Made by a program: the position numbers and the translations under genes. A DNA stretch of 64,000 nt from assembly GCA_964650525.1 (NCBI GenBank), contig CAZYUA010000003.1, forward strand, positions 1 through 64,000, written 5' to 3'. The notes under the pieces are model-generated. The model saw only the letters and a program-made list of their open reading frames with translations. It ran no database searches and was not told the DNA's origin. This document shows positions 34,208-43,607 of this stretch, one piece after another. This stretch comes from UBA1413 sp964650525. Lineage in GTDB: Bacteria > Bacteroidota > Bacteroidia > Bacteroidales > Prolixibacteraceae. Within the stretch, counting starts at the first letter, position 1; each line of letters starts with the position of its first letter.

Positions 34208-34636
34208 CTATTTTTCTTCCTCAACATAGTCACGTCGCACGACAAACTTGGTGGAGACAGGCAATTTCTGGGCTGCCAGCCTTAAGGCTTCACGGGCTAT
34301 TTCGAAGGATACTCCTTCTGCTTCGATGATGATACGTCCCGGTGTAATCGGAGCCACAAAAGCTTCCGGGGCGCCTTTCCCCTTACCCATACGCACTTCA
34401 GCAGGCTTTTTGGTGATCGGTTTATCAGGGAAGATCCTGATCCAAATCTGACCCTGTCTTTGCATATGACGGGTGACTGCCACCCTGGCAGCTTCGATCT
34501 GCCGGCCGGTAATCCAGGCTTCTTCGAGCGACTTGATGCCGAAGGATCCGAAAGCCAGCTGGTTTCCCCGCTGGGCGTTTCCTTTCATCTTACCCTTCTG
34601 TACCCTTCTGAATTTTGATCTTTTCGGTTGTAACAT
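34208..34636 (-). CDS. rplP: Ribosomal protein L16
   Basis: A 142-residue protein near the peptidyl-transferase centre. MLQPKRSKFRRVQKGKMKG, FGSFGIKSLEEAWITGRQIEAAR, IRIFPDKPITKKPAEVRMGKGKG and the basic tail are diagnostic. Confidence 0.98.
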   Translation of the reverse strand: MLQPKRSKFRRVQKGKMKGNAQRGNQLAFGSFGIKSLEEAWITGRQIEAARVAVTRHMQRQGQIWIRIFPDKPITKKPAEVRMGKGKGAPEAFVAPITPGRIIIEAEGVSFEIAREALRLAAQKLPVSTKFVVRRDYVEEEK

Positions 34637-34663
34637 CTCTTTAGATTCTTACGTATGGAACCA

Positions 34664-35383
34664 TTACTTTCTTCTTTTCCTGCCTGTGCCTCCCCCGCTG
34701 CCTTTCGGAGCAGCAGTACGACCCGGTTTGAGTCCGATATTGGGGGAGAGATCGGGAGTTCCGTAAACCATGCCCTTGCATATCCAGACTTTCACCCCGA
34801 TCAGTCCTGTTTTGGTCAGGGCTTCTCCCAGGGCATAATCGATATCGGCCCGCAGGGTATGGAGCGGGGTTCTTCCGTCCTTGTACATCTCCGACCGCGC
34901 CATTTCAGCTCCGTTGAGCCTTCCCGACACCAGGACCTTGATCCCTTCAGCCCCCATCCGCATGGTTGAGGCAATGGCCATTTTCACCGCTCTCCGGTAG
35001 GCAACCTTGCCTTCTACCTGGCGGGCTATATTACTGGCCACGATCCGGGCATCCAATTCCGGCCTTTTTATCTCGAATATGTTGATCTGAACTTCTTTAT
35101 TGGTAATCTTCTTGAGTTCTTCCTTCAGTTTGTCGACTTCCTGGCCCCCTTTGCCGATAATAATTCCCGGGCGGGAGGTATGCACCGTGATGGTGATCAG
35201 CTTCAGCGTCCGCTCGATGATGATCCTGGAAACACTCGCCTTGGAAAGCCGTGCGTTCAGATATTCACGGATCTGCTGGTCTTCGACCAGCTTATCCCCG
35301 TAGTTATCTCCGCCAAACCAGTTGGAATCCCATCCCTTGATAAATCCCAGACGATTGGATATTGGATTTACTTTTTGTCCCAT
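34664..35383 (-). CDS. rpsC: Ribosomal protein S3
   Basis: A 239-residue small-subunit head protein. The KH domain motif GIIIGKGGQEVDKLKEEL is near residues 74-92 and the C-terminal domain shows RRAVKMAIASTMRMGAEGIK and LHTLRADIDY. A Gly/Lys/Arg-rich tail ends the protein. Confidence 0.98.
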   Translation of the reverse strand: MGQKVNPISNRLGFIKGWDSNWFGGDNYGDKLVEDQQIREYLNARLSKASVSRIIIERTLKLITITVHTSRPGIIIGKGGQEVDKLKEELKKITNKEVQINIFEIKRPELDARIVASNIARQVEGKVAYRRAVKMAIASTMRMGAEGIKVLVSGRLNGAEMARSEMYKDGRTPLHTLRADIDYALGEALTKTGLIGVKVWICKGMVYGTPDLSPNIGLKPGRTAAPKGSGGGTGRKRRK

Positions 35384-35389
35384 CCTTAA

Positions 35390-35806
35390 TTACTTAATAT
35401 TATCAACAACTTCATTTTTGCGGTCAACGAAAATGGTCACATGGTTTGAACGTTTTCTGACCCGGTGGGCACGGCCCTGGGGGGCTGGCCTTAACCTTTT
35501 CAGAATACGCCCCGAATCCACCATGATCCGGCTGACAAAGAGAGGATTCTCTTCAATGCGCACTCCCTCGTTTTTGGCCTGCCAGTTGGCTATGGCCGAC
35601 ATGAGCAGTTTCTCCACCCTGGGGGAGGCTTCTTTGGACGAAAACTTCAGCACATCCAGGGCTTTGTTCACTTCCATGCCCCGGATCATATCTGCCACCA
35701 ACCGCATTTTCCTGGGTGAGGTAGGACAGTTTTTCAAAACGGCAAAATATTGCTGCTTCTTCAGTTCCTTGCGTTTTTCAGCTGATTCTCTTTTTCTGGC
35801 TCCCAT
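35390..35806 (-). CDS. rplV: Ribosomal protein L22
   Basis: A 138-residue protein that lines the exit tunnel. NCPTSPRKMRLVADMIRG and the beta-hairpin with GRILKRLRPAPQGRAHRVRK are typical. A charged N-terminal extension of about 20 residues precedes the core. Confidence 0.97.
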   Translation of the reverse strand: MGARKRESAEKRKELKKQQYFAVLKNCPTSPRKMRLVADMIRGMEVNKALDVLKFSSKEASPRVEKLLMSAIANWQAKNEGVRIEENPLFVSRIMVDSGRILKRLRPAPQGRAHRVRKRSNHVTIFVDRKNEVVDNIK

Positions 35807-35841
35807 CGATCTTCTTTTTTTTCAGTTAACTGGCCTATCGT

Positions 35842-36108
35842 TTATTTCCGGTTCCCGGCATGTCCCCTGAATATCCGGGTGGGAGCAAATTCTCCCAGAC
35901 GGTGTCCTACCATATTCTCGGTGATGTACACCGGGATGAACTTATTCCCGTTGTGCACGGCGATGGTGTGACCGACGAAATCAGGTGAAATGACCGAAGC
36001 CCGGGCCCATGTTTTGATGACCGACTTTTTCCCAGCCTCATTCATGTCCAGTACCCGTCTTTCCAGTTTAAACGCGATATATGGGCCTTTTTTTAACGAA
36101 CGACTCAT
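35842..36108 (-). CDS. rpsS: Ribosomal protein S19
   Basis: An 88-residue small-subunit head protein, MSRSLKKGPYIAFKLERR at the start, then TWARASVISPDFVGHTIAVHNG and GHRLGEFAPTRIFRGHAG. Confidence 0.98.
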   Translation of the reverse strand: MSRSLKKGPYIAFKLERRVLDMNEAGKKSVIKTWARASVISPDFVGHTIAVHNGNKFIPVYITENMVGHRLGEFAPTRIFRGHAGNRK

Positions 36109-36126
36109 CTCTTTACTTCTTTAGAA

Positions 36127-36951
36127 TTATTTCTTTCTCCGCTCCAGAATGTACTTGTTGGATGCCTTTTTGGGTGTCCGGGTTTTGTATCCCTTGGCGA
36201 GCAATCCTTTTCTTGACCGTGGATGGCCACCGGAGGCACGGCCTTCGCCGCCACCCATGGGGTGATCCACCGGGTTCATCGCTACTCCCCGGGTACGGGG
36301 ACGGCGTCCAAGCCAACGATTTCTTCCGGCCTTACCCGACTTTTCCAGGATGTGATCTCCGTTTCCCACGATCCCTACGGTGGCGCGGCATTGGGTCAGA
36401 ACCATCCGGACTTCACCGGAGGGTAACCGCAAAGTGACAAATTTGCCTTCGCGTGAGGTAAGCTGGGCATGGCTGCCGGCACTCCGGGCCATGATACCCC
36501 CCTGTCCGGGCTGAAGTTCAATATTGTGAACCAGGGTGCCCAGAGGAATTTCCGCCAGCGGCAGGGAATTGCCTATTTCCGGGGCTACCCCGGTGCCACT
36601 GATAACTATCTGCCCCTGTTGGAGCCCGTTGGGGGCCAAAATGTAACGCTTCTCCTGATCCTCATAAACCAGAAGAGCGATGTTGGCCGTCCGGTTCGGA
36701 TCGTATTGCACCGACTCTACCACCGCAGGCATCCCATCCTTGTTCCGCTTGAAATCAATCAGACGGTATTTCTTCTTATGACCCCCGCCTATGTATCTCA
36801 TTGTCATGCGGCCCTGGTTATTACGTCCACCAGTTTTCCGCAGGGGTTCCAACAACGATTTCTCAGGCTTTGTCGCAGTAATGGCATCAAAGGCACTGAT
36901 AATCTTGTGCCGTTGACCCGGTGTAACTGGCTTTAATTTCCTTACTGCCAT
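36127..36951 (-). CDS. rplB: Ribosomal protein L2
   Basis: A 274-residue 23S-binding protein required for peptidyl transfer. GGGHKKKYRLIDFKR, VESVQYDPNRTA, RGVAMNPVDHPMGGGEGR with the functionally important His, and the basic C-terminal tail are all present. Confidence 0.99.
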   Translation of the reverse strand: MAVRKLKPVTPGQRHKIISAFDAITATKPEKSLLEPLRKTGGRNNQGRMTMRYIGGGHKKKYRLIDFKRNKDGMPAVVESVQYDPNRTANIALLVYEDQEKRYILAPNGLQQGQIVISGTGVAPEIGNSLPLAEIPLGTLVHNIELQPGQGGIMARSAGSHAQLTSREGKFVTLRLPSGEVRMVLTQCRATVGIVGNGDHILEKSGKAGRNRWLGRRPRTRGVAMNPVDHPMGGGEGRASGGHPRSRKGLLAKGYKTRTPKKASNKYILERRKK

Positions 36952-36957
36952 TTCCTA

Positions 36958-37248
36958 TCAGATATTACTGTAAAAATCAATACTCTCTCCCTTGCTGAGG
37001 GTAACAATCGCCTTTTTATACGATATGGTCTTACCCGCAATCACGCCTGCCTTGGTGTACCTCGATTTCCGTTTTCCACCACAGATCATCGTATTCACGC
37101 TTTCTACCGAAACCTTATACAAGCTTTCAACGGTCTGCTTTATCTGCTGCTTGGTGGCCTTCCGGCGCACGATAAAGCCATAACGGCCATACCGCTCGCC
37201 CTGCTGGGTCATCTTTTCGGTAACAATAGGTTTTATCAAAATATCCAT
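36958..37248 (-). CDS. rplW: Ribosomal protein L23
   Basis: A 96-residue exit-tunnel protein and docking site for SRP and trigger factor. IKPIVTEKMT at the start, then KATKQQIKQTVESLYKVSVESVNTM. Confidence 0.97.
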   Translation of the reverse strand: MDILIKPIVTEKMTQQGERYGRYGFIVRRKATKQQIKQTVESLYKVSVESVNTMICGGKRKSRYTKAGVIAGKTISYKKAIVTLSKGESIDFYSNI

Positions 37249-37260
37249 TGGGTGATGCTA

Positions 37261-37890
37261 TTATTGCTTGAAAACTTCTTCAATTTTGGCTACTGAACCC
37301 TCCAAAATCACAAGTGTTTTGGCATTCAGTATCTGGTATGTCGTTAAATCAGAAGCAGTTACAACCGAAACATCCTGTAAATTTCTGGATGACAAATATA
37401 TGCTTTTATTTTCTTCCGGTAATATGAACAGTGACTTTTTTCCGGATATATTAAGCTTTTCTGAAATAGCAACCATTTCGCGGGTTTTCGGGGCTTCCAG
37501 GCTGAAATTTTCCAGTATCACGATCCCGTTGTCCTTCGCTTTGTAACTCAGGGCCGATTTCCGGGCCAGCTGTTTGACTTTTTTGTTTAGCTTGAAGCGG
37601 TAATCGCGCGGCCTGGGTCCGAAAGCACGGCCCCCTCCGACGATGGTAGGAGAGGTAATCATCCCTGCCCGGGCTGTTCCGGTACCTTTTTGCCGTTTGA
37701 TTTTCCGCGTACTGCCGGCAACTTCACTGCGTTCCTTGGTTTTGTGTGTTCCCTGCCGCTGATTGGCCAGGTACTGCTTCACATCAAGGTAAATAGCATG
37801 GTCGTTCGGTTCGATACCAAAGATCGTCTCATCCAGACTGACCTTTCTACCGGTCTCCGTTCCCTCTAAATTATAAACACTTAATTCCAT
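37261..37890 (-). CDS. rplD: Ribosomal protein L4
   Basis: A 209-residue protein with the extended tunnel loop: GTHKTKERSEVAGSTRKI and QKGTGTARAGMITSPTIVGGG, then GPRPRDYRFKLNKKVKQLA. Its start overlaps the end of rplC by 10 bases. E. coli L4 regulates the S10 operon; no leader site was found here. Confidence 0.98.
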   Translation of the reverse strand: MELSVYNLEGTETGRKVSLDETIFGIEPNDHAIYLDVKQYLANQRQGTHKTKERSEVAGSTRKIKRQKGTGTARAGMITSPTIVGGGRAFGPRPRDYRFKLNKKVKQLARKSALSYKAKDNGIVILENFSLEAPKTREMVAISEKLNISGKKSLFILPEENKSIYLSSRNLQDVSVVTASDLTTYQILNAKTLVILEGSVAKIEEVFKQ

Positions 37891-38510
37891 TGTTTGCGGA
37901 TTATAATGTACGAACCTTTGGCCCCGGGAACCGATCCCTTGAGGACAATTAAATTTTGTTCAGGAATAACCTTGATCACCAGCAGGTTTTCGAGGGTCAA
38001 CTGTTTGTTTCCCATTTGTCCGGCCATGCGAAGCCCTTTGAAGACCCTCGAAGGCCAGGAAGATGCCGACACCGAACCGGGAGCCCTCAGCCGGTTGTGC
38101 TGGCCATGAGTCTGCCCTCCCACACCGCTGAAACCGTGACGTCTTACTACTCCCTGAAAGCCCTTTCCTTTGGAAACGCCTTCCACGTCGACGTAATCGT
38201 TTTCATGAAAAATGCTTACATCAATTACATCTCCCAGGTTGAAATGCTGTCTGAAGGTGTCTTTAAATTCCACCACTTTCTTTTTAGGGGTAGTACCAGC
38301 TTTACTGAAGTGTCCCAGTTCAGCCTTCGTAGTACTTTTAGGCCTCTTTTCATCAAACCCCAGTTGCAGGGAGTGATAGCCATCGTTTTCGGCCGTTTTC
38401 ACCTGTGTGACCACACAGGGTCCGGCCTGAATCACAGTGCATGGGATATTTTTCCCCTCAACACTGAATACGGAAGTCATTCCGATTTTTTTACCAATTA
38501 TACCAGCCAT
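37881..38510 (-). CDS. rplC: Ribosomal protein L3
   Basis: A 209-residue 23S-binding protein: GIIGKKIGMTSVF at the start, SKGKGFQGVVRRHGFSGVGGQTHGQHN with the finger loop, and AGQMGNKQLTLENL near the end. Confidence 0.98.
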   Translation of the reverse strand: MAGIIGKKIGMTSVFSVEGKNIPCTVIQAGPCVVTQVKTAENDGYHSLQLGFDEKRPKSTTKAELGHFSKAGTTPKKKVVEFKDTFRQHFNLGDVIDVSIFHENDYVDVEGVSKGKGFQGVVRRHGFSGVGGQTHGQHNRLRAPGSVSASSWPSRVFKGLRMAGQMGNKQLTLENLLVIKVIPEQNLIVLKGSVPGAKGSYIIIRKQWN

Positions 38511-38534
38511 TACAGACTATTTTATTTAATGTTA

Positions 38535-38840
38535 TCACACTTTGATTTCTACCTCCACGCCGCTGGGTAATTCCAGTTTCATCAGGGCGTCGATGGTTTT
38601 GGCCGTTGAACTGTAAATGTCAATCAACCGCTTGTAGGAAGAGAGCTGAAACTGTTCCCTTGATTTTTTGTTGACAAAGGTCGATCTCAAAACCGTAAAG
38701 ACCCTCCGGTGAGTAGGGAGCGGTATAGGTCCGCTGACAACGGCACCGGTAGATTTAACCGTTTTTACGATCTTTTCAGCCGACTTATCGACAAGGTTGT
38801 GATCGTACGATTGCAGTTTAATCCTGATTTTCTGACTCAT
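38535..38840 (-). CDS. rpsJ: Ribosomal protein S10
   Basis: A 101-residue protein of the 30S head, also the NusG/NusE partner in antitermination. IRIKLQSYDHNLVDKSAEKIV, GPIPLPTHRRVFTVLRS and LSSYKRLIDI are diagnostic. It follows fusA by 15 bases with no tuf gene between. Confidence 0.98.
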   Translation of the reverse strand: MSQKIRIKLQSYDHNLVDKSAEKIVKTVKSTGAVVSGPIPLPTHRRVFTVLRSTFVNKKSREQFQLSSYKRLIDIYSSTAKTIDALMKLELPSGVEVEIKV

Positions 38841-38855
38841 GGTGAGTGAATGTTA

Positions 38856-40976
38856 TTAGGTTTTCAATAAGTCTATTCTGCCGCTGACGTCGGTCAGCAC
38901 TTTTTCCGCCAGCATTCCCGGCACTTCGGCATAATGGCTGAACTCCATGGTGGAGGTAGCTCTTCCGGAGGAGAGGGTCCTCAGGACGGTGACATATCCG
39001 AATTGTTCAGCCAGAGGAACCTGGGCATGGATAACCCTGGCACCCGATTTGGTTTCCATACCGGTAACGTTGCCTCTTCGCCGGTTCAGGTCCCCGATGA
39101 TATCGCCCATATATTCGTCGGGAGTAACGATCTCCAGGCGCATAATGGGCTCCAGCAGGCGTGGGGCCGCCTTGGGAGTGGCACTGCGGCTGGCCTGCCG
39201 TGCACAGATCTCAAAAGCCAGCTGGTCTGAATCTACCGGATGGAATGAACCATCCAGCAGGGTCACCTTCAACCCTTCGAGCGGGAAGCCGCCCAGCGGA
39301 CCATTGGTCAGGGATTCCCGGAATCCTTTTTCCACCGCAGGGATAAACTCCTTCGGCACGTTTCCGCCTTTGACCTTGTCTATGAACTGTAATCCCGTTT
39401 CTCCGGGTTCCACAGGTTCTACCCGAACCACAATATCGGCATATTTGCCCCTGCCACCCGTTTGTTTCTTGAATACTTCGCGCAGTTCAACCGGCTTCGT
39501 GATGGATTCCTTGTAAGCAACCTGGGGCATCCCCTGGTTGCACTCCACTTTGAATTCCCTCCTGAGCCGGTCAATAATGATTTCCAGGTGCAGCTCCCCC
39601 ATTCCGCTGATTATCGTTTGTCCCGAATCAGGATCGGTGATTACCCGGAAAGTGGGATCCTCTTCAGACAGTTTGGAAAGGCCGGTCGACAGCTTGTCGA
39701 TATCGTTCTGCGATCGGGGTTCAATGGCGATGCCGATAACCGGCACCGGGAAAACCATACTCTCCAGCTCGATCGGATGGTCTGCGGTACAGAGGGTATC
39801 ACCGGTACGGATATCTTTGAGCCCTGCAGCCGCGCATATATCGCCAGCTTCAATAAAATCCTTGGGATTCTGTTTGTTCGAATGCATCTGGTACAACCTC
39901 GAGATTCGGTCTTTTTTGCCTGTCCTGGAGTTGAGTACCTGCTGCCCCGAATCCAGCCTTCCGGAGTAGACCCTGATATAGCACAACCGCCCCACAAAGG
40001 GATCGGTGGCTATCTTGAAGGCCAGAGCTGCCAAAGGCTCTGTCACATCAGGCTTCCTGATGACCGGGTGATCTTTGTATCCCGGTACGGTACCAGTTAC
40101 GGCATCGATATCGACCGGACTGGGCAGAAACGCACAGATCCCGTCGAGGAGTTTCTGAATGCCTTTGTTTTTGAAGGCTGAGCCACACAACATGGGCACT
40201 ATTTTCCCGCTGATGGTAGCCTGACGTATTGCTGTCAACAAATCCTCCCCGGTGATGGAGTCGGGATTGTCAAAGTAACGTTCCATCAGGGCATCGTTGT
40301 TTTCAGCTGCCGACTCAATTAGTTTTCCCCTCCATTCAGCGACCAGTTCCGCCATAGATTCGGGTACCGGTCCAAGGGTAAATTTCGACCCCAGGGTCTC
40401 ATCATCATACCACCGGATAGCTTGCAGGCCGATCAGATCGACGATCCCTTCGAAAGTCTCTTCAGCGCCGATGGGGAGGGCAACAGGTATCGGGTTGGCT
40501 TTAAGCTTGTCCCTGATGTCCTGGTATACCCTGAAGAAATCAGCACCCTGCCTGTCCATTTTATTGACAAAAGCAATCTTCGGAACGCCGTATTTATCGG
40601 CCTGTCGCCAGACGGTTTCTGATTGGGCTTCAACACCGCCGACGGCACAAAAGAGGGCCACCGCCCCGTCGAGGACGCGCAGCGATCGTTCCACTTCGAC
40701 GGTGAAGTCAACGTGGCCGGGGGTGTCTATGATGTTGATTTTGTAGTTGTGATCGGAATAATTCCAGAAAGTGGTGGTAGCGGCTGAGGTAATGGTAATA
40801 CCCCGCTCCTGCTCCTGCTCCATCCAGTCCATAGTGGCTGCCCCGTCGTGAACCTCGCCCATCCGGTGGGTTAAACCGGTATAGAACAAGATCCGCTCCG
40901 AAGTGGTGGTCTTGCCGGCATCGATATGCGCCATGATGCCGATGTTCCTGGTATATTTCAGATCCTGGACAGCCAT
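38856..40976 (-). CDS. fusA: Elongation factor G
   Basis: The canonical 706-residue translocase GTPase. G1 is AHIDAGKTT (residues 16-24), switch I has QERGITITSAATT, G3 is DTPGHVD with the catalytic His88, and G4 is NKMD (138-141). Domains II-V follow, with the C-terminal GDIIGDLNRRRGNVTGME loop. It sits between rpsG and rpsJ. A second, divergent EF-G lies at 46064-48220. Confidence 0.99.
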   Translation of the reverse strand: MAVQDLKYTRNIGIMAHIDAGKTTTSERILFYTGLTHRMGEVHDGAATMDWMEQEQERGITITSAATTTFWNYSDHNYKINIIDTPGHVDFTVEVERSLRVLDGAVALFCAVGGVEAQSETVWRQADKYGVPKIAFVNKMDRQGADFFRVYQDIRDKLKANPIPVALPIGAEETFEGIVDLIGLQAIRWYDDETLGSKFTLGPVPESMAELVAEWRGKLIESAAENNDALMERYFDNPDSITGEDLLTAIRQATISGKIVPMLCGSAFKNKGIQKLLDGICAFLPSPVDIDAVTGTVPGYKDHPVIRKPDVTEPLAALAFKIATDPFVGRLCYIRVYSGRLDSGQQVLNSRTGKKDRISRLYQMHSNKQNPKDFIEAGDICAAAGLKDIRTGDTLCTADHPIELESMVFPVPVIGIAIEPRSQNDIDKLSTGLSKLSEEDPTFRVITDPDSGQTIISGMGELHLEIIIDRLRREFKVECNQGMPQVAYKESITKPVELREVFKKQTGGRGKYADIVVRVEPVEPGETGLQFIDKVKGGNVPKEFIPAVEKGFRESLTNGPLGGFPLEGLKVTLLDGSFHPVDSDQLAFEICARQASRSATPKAAPRLLEPIMRLEIVTPDEYMGDIIGDLNRRRGNVTGMETKSGARVIHAQVPLAEQFGYVTVLRTLSSGRATSTMEFSHYAEVPGMLAEKVLTDVSGRIDLLKT

Positions 40977-41018
40977 TGGTTACATTGAGTTCCTGATTGT
41001 AAGGGATGGTTCTGGCTG

Positions 41019-41495
41019 TTAAAACCTGAAATGGGCAAAAGCCCGGTTGGCTTCCGCCATGCGGTGAGTATCCTCTTTTTTCTTGTAGGCTCCTCCCTCC
41101 TGGTTGAAAGCTGCCACAATTTCAGAGGCCAGCTTGTCGGCCATTGATTTGCCGGAACGTTTACCGGCATAGAGGATCAGGTTTTTGATACTGATGGAGA
41201 CTTTGCGCTCATTACGGATTTCCATGGGAACCTGGAAATTGGCGCCCCCAACCCTGCGGCTCTTGACCTCCACCTGGGGGGTGATGTTTTCCAACGCCTT
41301 TTTCCATACGTCCAGCGGAGCGACATCATCGTTTTTCATCCGTTTGCCCACCAGTGCGAGTGTATCATAAAATATGGTGTAGGCAATCGATTTTTTCCCG
41401 TCTTTCATCAGGTCGTTCACAAAACGGGTGACCAATACGTCATTGAACTTAGGATCGGGAAGAAGATGCCTCTTCCCCGGTTTTGTCTTTCTCAT
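41019..41495 (-). CDS. rpsG: Ribosomal protein S7
   Basis: A 158-residue 16S head-assembly protein: MRKTKPGKRHLLPDPKFND, FVNDLMKDGKKSIAY and VGGANFQVPMEI. In E. coli S7 represses its own operon by binding the rpsL-rpsG spacer; here that spacer is 124 bases and can fold. Confidence 0.98.
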   Translation of the reverse strand: MRKTKPGKRHLLPDPKFNDVLVTRFVNDLMKDGKKSIAYTIFYDTLALVGKRMKNDDVAPLDVWKKALENITPQVEVKSRRVGGANFQVPMEIRNERKVSISIKNLILYAGKRSGKSMADKLASEIVAAFNQEGGAYKKKEDTHRMAEANRAFAHFRF

Positions 41496-41619
41496 TGTAC
41501 GATTTTTAGTGTTATTTAAATTGGCTGCCCACAGGCGGTGTCTTCAGCGCTTCCCCGGAAGACGGAGGAGAAGCTGCTTACTCAACCAAACCACTTAGCA
41601 ATAACTTAAATGAACGTTT
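41496..41619 (-). other. rpsL-rpsG spacer with possible hairpin
   Basis: The 124-base spacer contains, on the minus strand, a gtcttcc...ggaagcgctgaagac region that can fold into a stem. In E. coli the S7 autoregulatory site is in this same spacer. The parallel is by position only; no sequence match was demonstrated. Confidence 0.3.
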
Positions 41620-42027
41620 TTATTTCTTTTTCCCGGCGGCAGCAGGAGCTTTTCCTGCCTTGGGCCGCTTGGCCCCGTATTTTGAGCGGCGCTGAAGCCG
41701 GCCTTCAACCCCTGCTGTATCAAGCGCTCCACGGATCAGATGGTAACGGACACCGGGAAGGTCCTTGACCCTGCCACCCCGCACCAGCACGATGGAGTGT
41801 TCCTGCAGATTGTGCCCTTCGCCGGGAATGTAGGCATTAACCTCCTTCTGGTTGGTCAACCGGACCCTGGCCACTTTCCTCATCGCTGAATTCGGCTTTT
41901 TGGGAGTAGTGGTGTATACCCTTACACATACCCCCCGGCGCTGCGGACACCCGTCCAAAGCCGGCGATTTGCTCTTTTCCGCTTTGGTTTGTCTTCCCTT
42001 TCTGACTAATTGTTGAATCGTTGGCAT
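41620..42027 (-). CDS. rpsL: Ribosomal protein S12
   Basis: A 135-residue decoding-site protein and first gene of the superoperon. TPKKPNSAMRKVARVRL and VKDLPGVRYHLIRG carry the conserved lysines whose change gives streptomycin resistance in other bacteria; both look wild-type. A basic tail ends the protein. Confidence 0.99.
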   Translation of the reverse strand: MPTIQQLVRKGRQTKAEKSKSPALDGCPQRRGVCVRVYTTTPKKPNSAMRKVARVRLTNQKEVNAYIPGEGHNLQEHSIVLVRGGRVKDLPGVRYHLIRGALDTAGVEGRLQRRSKYGAKRPKAGKAPAAAGKKK

Positions 42028-42073
42028 AAATACCTGTTTTTCAATTTACCTTTATCTCTTAAAAAATGGACTG

Positions 42074-42103
42074 CAAAAGTATGTATTAATATTGAATAAC
42101 AAT
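42074..42103 (-). promoter_or_regulatory. Promoter P1 of the ribosomal superoperon
   Basis: On the minus strand ATTG (42103-42100), 18 bases, then TACTTTTG (42081-42074), a perfect TAnnTTTG box. About 40 bases of leader precede the rpsL ATG. Confidence 0.65.
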
Positions 42104-42147
42104 GATTTTCAGAAAAAAAATCGCAGATTTCCCCTGAAAATGGCACG

Positions 42148-42177
42148 CAAAAGTAGCACTTTCCGTTGAACATCAAA
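42148..42177 (-). promoter_or_regulatory. Promoter P2 of the ribosomal superoperon
   Basis: On the minus strand TTTG (42177-42174), 18 bases, then TACTTTTG (42155-42148). It has the same -7 octamer as P1, 74 bases further upstream, so the operon probably has tandem promoters. Confidence 0.65.
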
Positions 42178-42217
42178 CAACAGGGAAAAAAAATACCGGT
42201 AAGAAGGCAGGTTTTTA

Positions 42218-43537
42218 TCAGCCGCCTGTCAGGCGCTCCCTGAACAGAGAGACCAGAGGAGCAAGCAGCCGTTCGATCAACCTGCGCTCTTTCGTTACAA
42301 TCCCGGCCATCCCCAGCATCTCCTGATCGGAGGGAAGAACCTTATGATAACTGGTGACCATTCCCGAAGGCAAAATCACTTCTGCGGTGTAAAAATTCCC
42401 CCCGCTGGTGGCAACTGAAACCTTGGAAAGGGTTGAAATCCTGCCCTCCAGGTAACCAAATTCCATGTGAGGGAAATTATCGAGCTTGATGATTACCCTC
42501 TGCCCGGGCGCTACCTTCCCCGCTCCGGCAACCGGCACCAATGCCTTGCCGATAATCGTTTGAGGATCGGCGGGAACCACTGAAAAAACAACACTCCCGG
42601 CCGGAACATTCTGATTGGCAGCCCAGATGGCGTTAAAAGTAATGTTCCCGGCAATCGGAGATTTCAGCACATACGTCAGTTCCCACGTTTTCAGCTGGTT
42701 CACCAGATTGTCGAAATGCTCCTTCAAGGAGGCCTGAAGCTTTTCCTCCGTTTCAGCCGTTGTTACCTCCAACTCCCGGATCTGCTGTTGCAGGTTGTTG
42801 ATGGTAATATCTGTGCTTACCAGGCTGGTGAGGGCATTCCGATAGGTGAACTGCTCTTTCAGCAACGCCCCCTTGGAATTTTCAAACTCCAGGTCAGAAA
42901 TCACCAGGCCGTCATGCAAGGCCGAATCACGCCGGTACTGTCTCTCCCTGATGGCATAATCTTCCTCTAACACCTCGGCCTGGTCTTTCAATCTCTCATA
43001 ATACGTGGTGTAGTCTGCAACCTGTTTTTTAAGGGTCTGCACCCTTTGCCGGGTCGGATTGAATTGCAGATATATATTGTATTCCTTAATCCGTGCGGAA
43101 AAGGAGGAAAGAAAAGACTGATATTCCCCGATACTGTAGTCCTCAGAGCATGAAATTTTGCCCTGACCTTCCGGCCTGTCGAAAAAAAGCCTGATCGAAT
43201 CCAACTCTCTGACCAATGCAAATGCATCGATAAAATCGGCAGGATTTTCAATAATCCCGAGCAGCGCCCCTTCTTCCACCATCTGCCCGTCCTCAACGAA
43301 CAGGGTATCGATTTTCCCGGTGGCCTTGGCCATCACCGGAACCGGAGGGTTTTCAGGAAGTATCGTCACCCGGGACCGGATGATGTCGGGGTACCTGAAA
43401 AAATAACTCCCCGCGAGCAAGACGATAAGAATCATAAGAATAACCGTAATTCCCCAACGGATGATCCAGTGCGGAAAGGCGTCCAGGATTTCCTGAACCT
43501 CATCGGAACGCAATTCAATAGGGCTATTTTCAGACAA
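42218..43537 (-). CDS. HlyD-type membrane fusion protein
   Basis: A 439-residue periplasmic adaptor for an ABC exporter. A cytoplasmic N-terminus is followed by one membrane anchor (about 27-48), a biotinyl-lipoyl half domain (KATGKIDTLFVEDGQMVEEGALLG), a long helical hairpin (about 100-280), and the second lipoyl half and barrel (ESPIAGN-like KSPIAGNITFNAIW, then a beta region). It is 70 bases downstream of the C39-peptidase ABC transporter and surely its partner. No outer-membrane TolC gene is beside them. Confidence 0.93.
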   Translation of the reverse strand: MSENSPIELRSDEVQEILDAFPHWIIRWGITVILMILIVLLAGSYFFRYPDIIRSRVTILPENPPVPVMAKATGKIDTLFVEDGQMVEEGALLGIIENPADFIDAFALVRELDSIRLFFDRPEGQGKISCSEDYSIGEYQSFLSSFSARIKEYNIYLQFNPTRQRVQTLKKQVADYTTYYERLKDQAEVLEEDYAIRERQYRRDSALHDGLVISDLEFENSKGALLKEQFTYRNALTSLVSTDITINNLQQQIRELEVTTAETEEKLQASLKEHFDNLVNQLKTWELTYVLKSPIAGNITFNAIWAANQNVPAGSVVFSVVPADPQTIIGKALVPVAGAGKVAPGQRVIIKLDNFPHMEFGYLEGRISTLSKVSVATSGGNFYTAEVILPSGMVTSYHKVLPSDQEMLGMAGIVTKERRLIERLLAPLVSLFRERLTGG

Positions 43538-43607
43538 GATTAATACGGTTAGAGCGTTAAACTGTTTGTTCCCTTTTTATGTTATGGCGCTTGATCACTT
43601 AAGCCAA

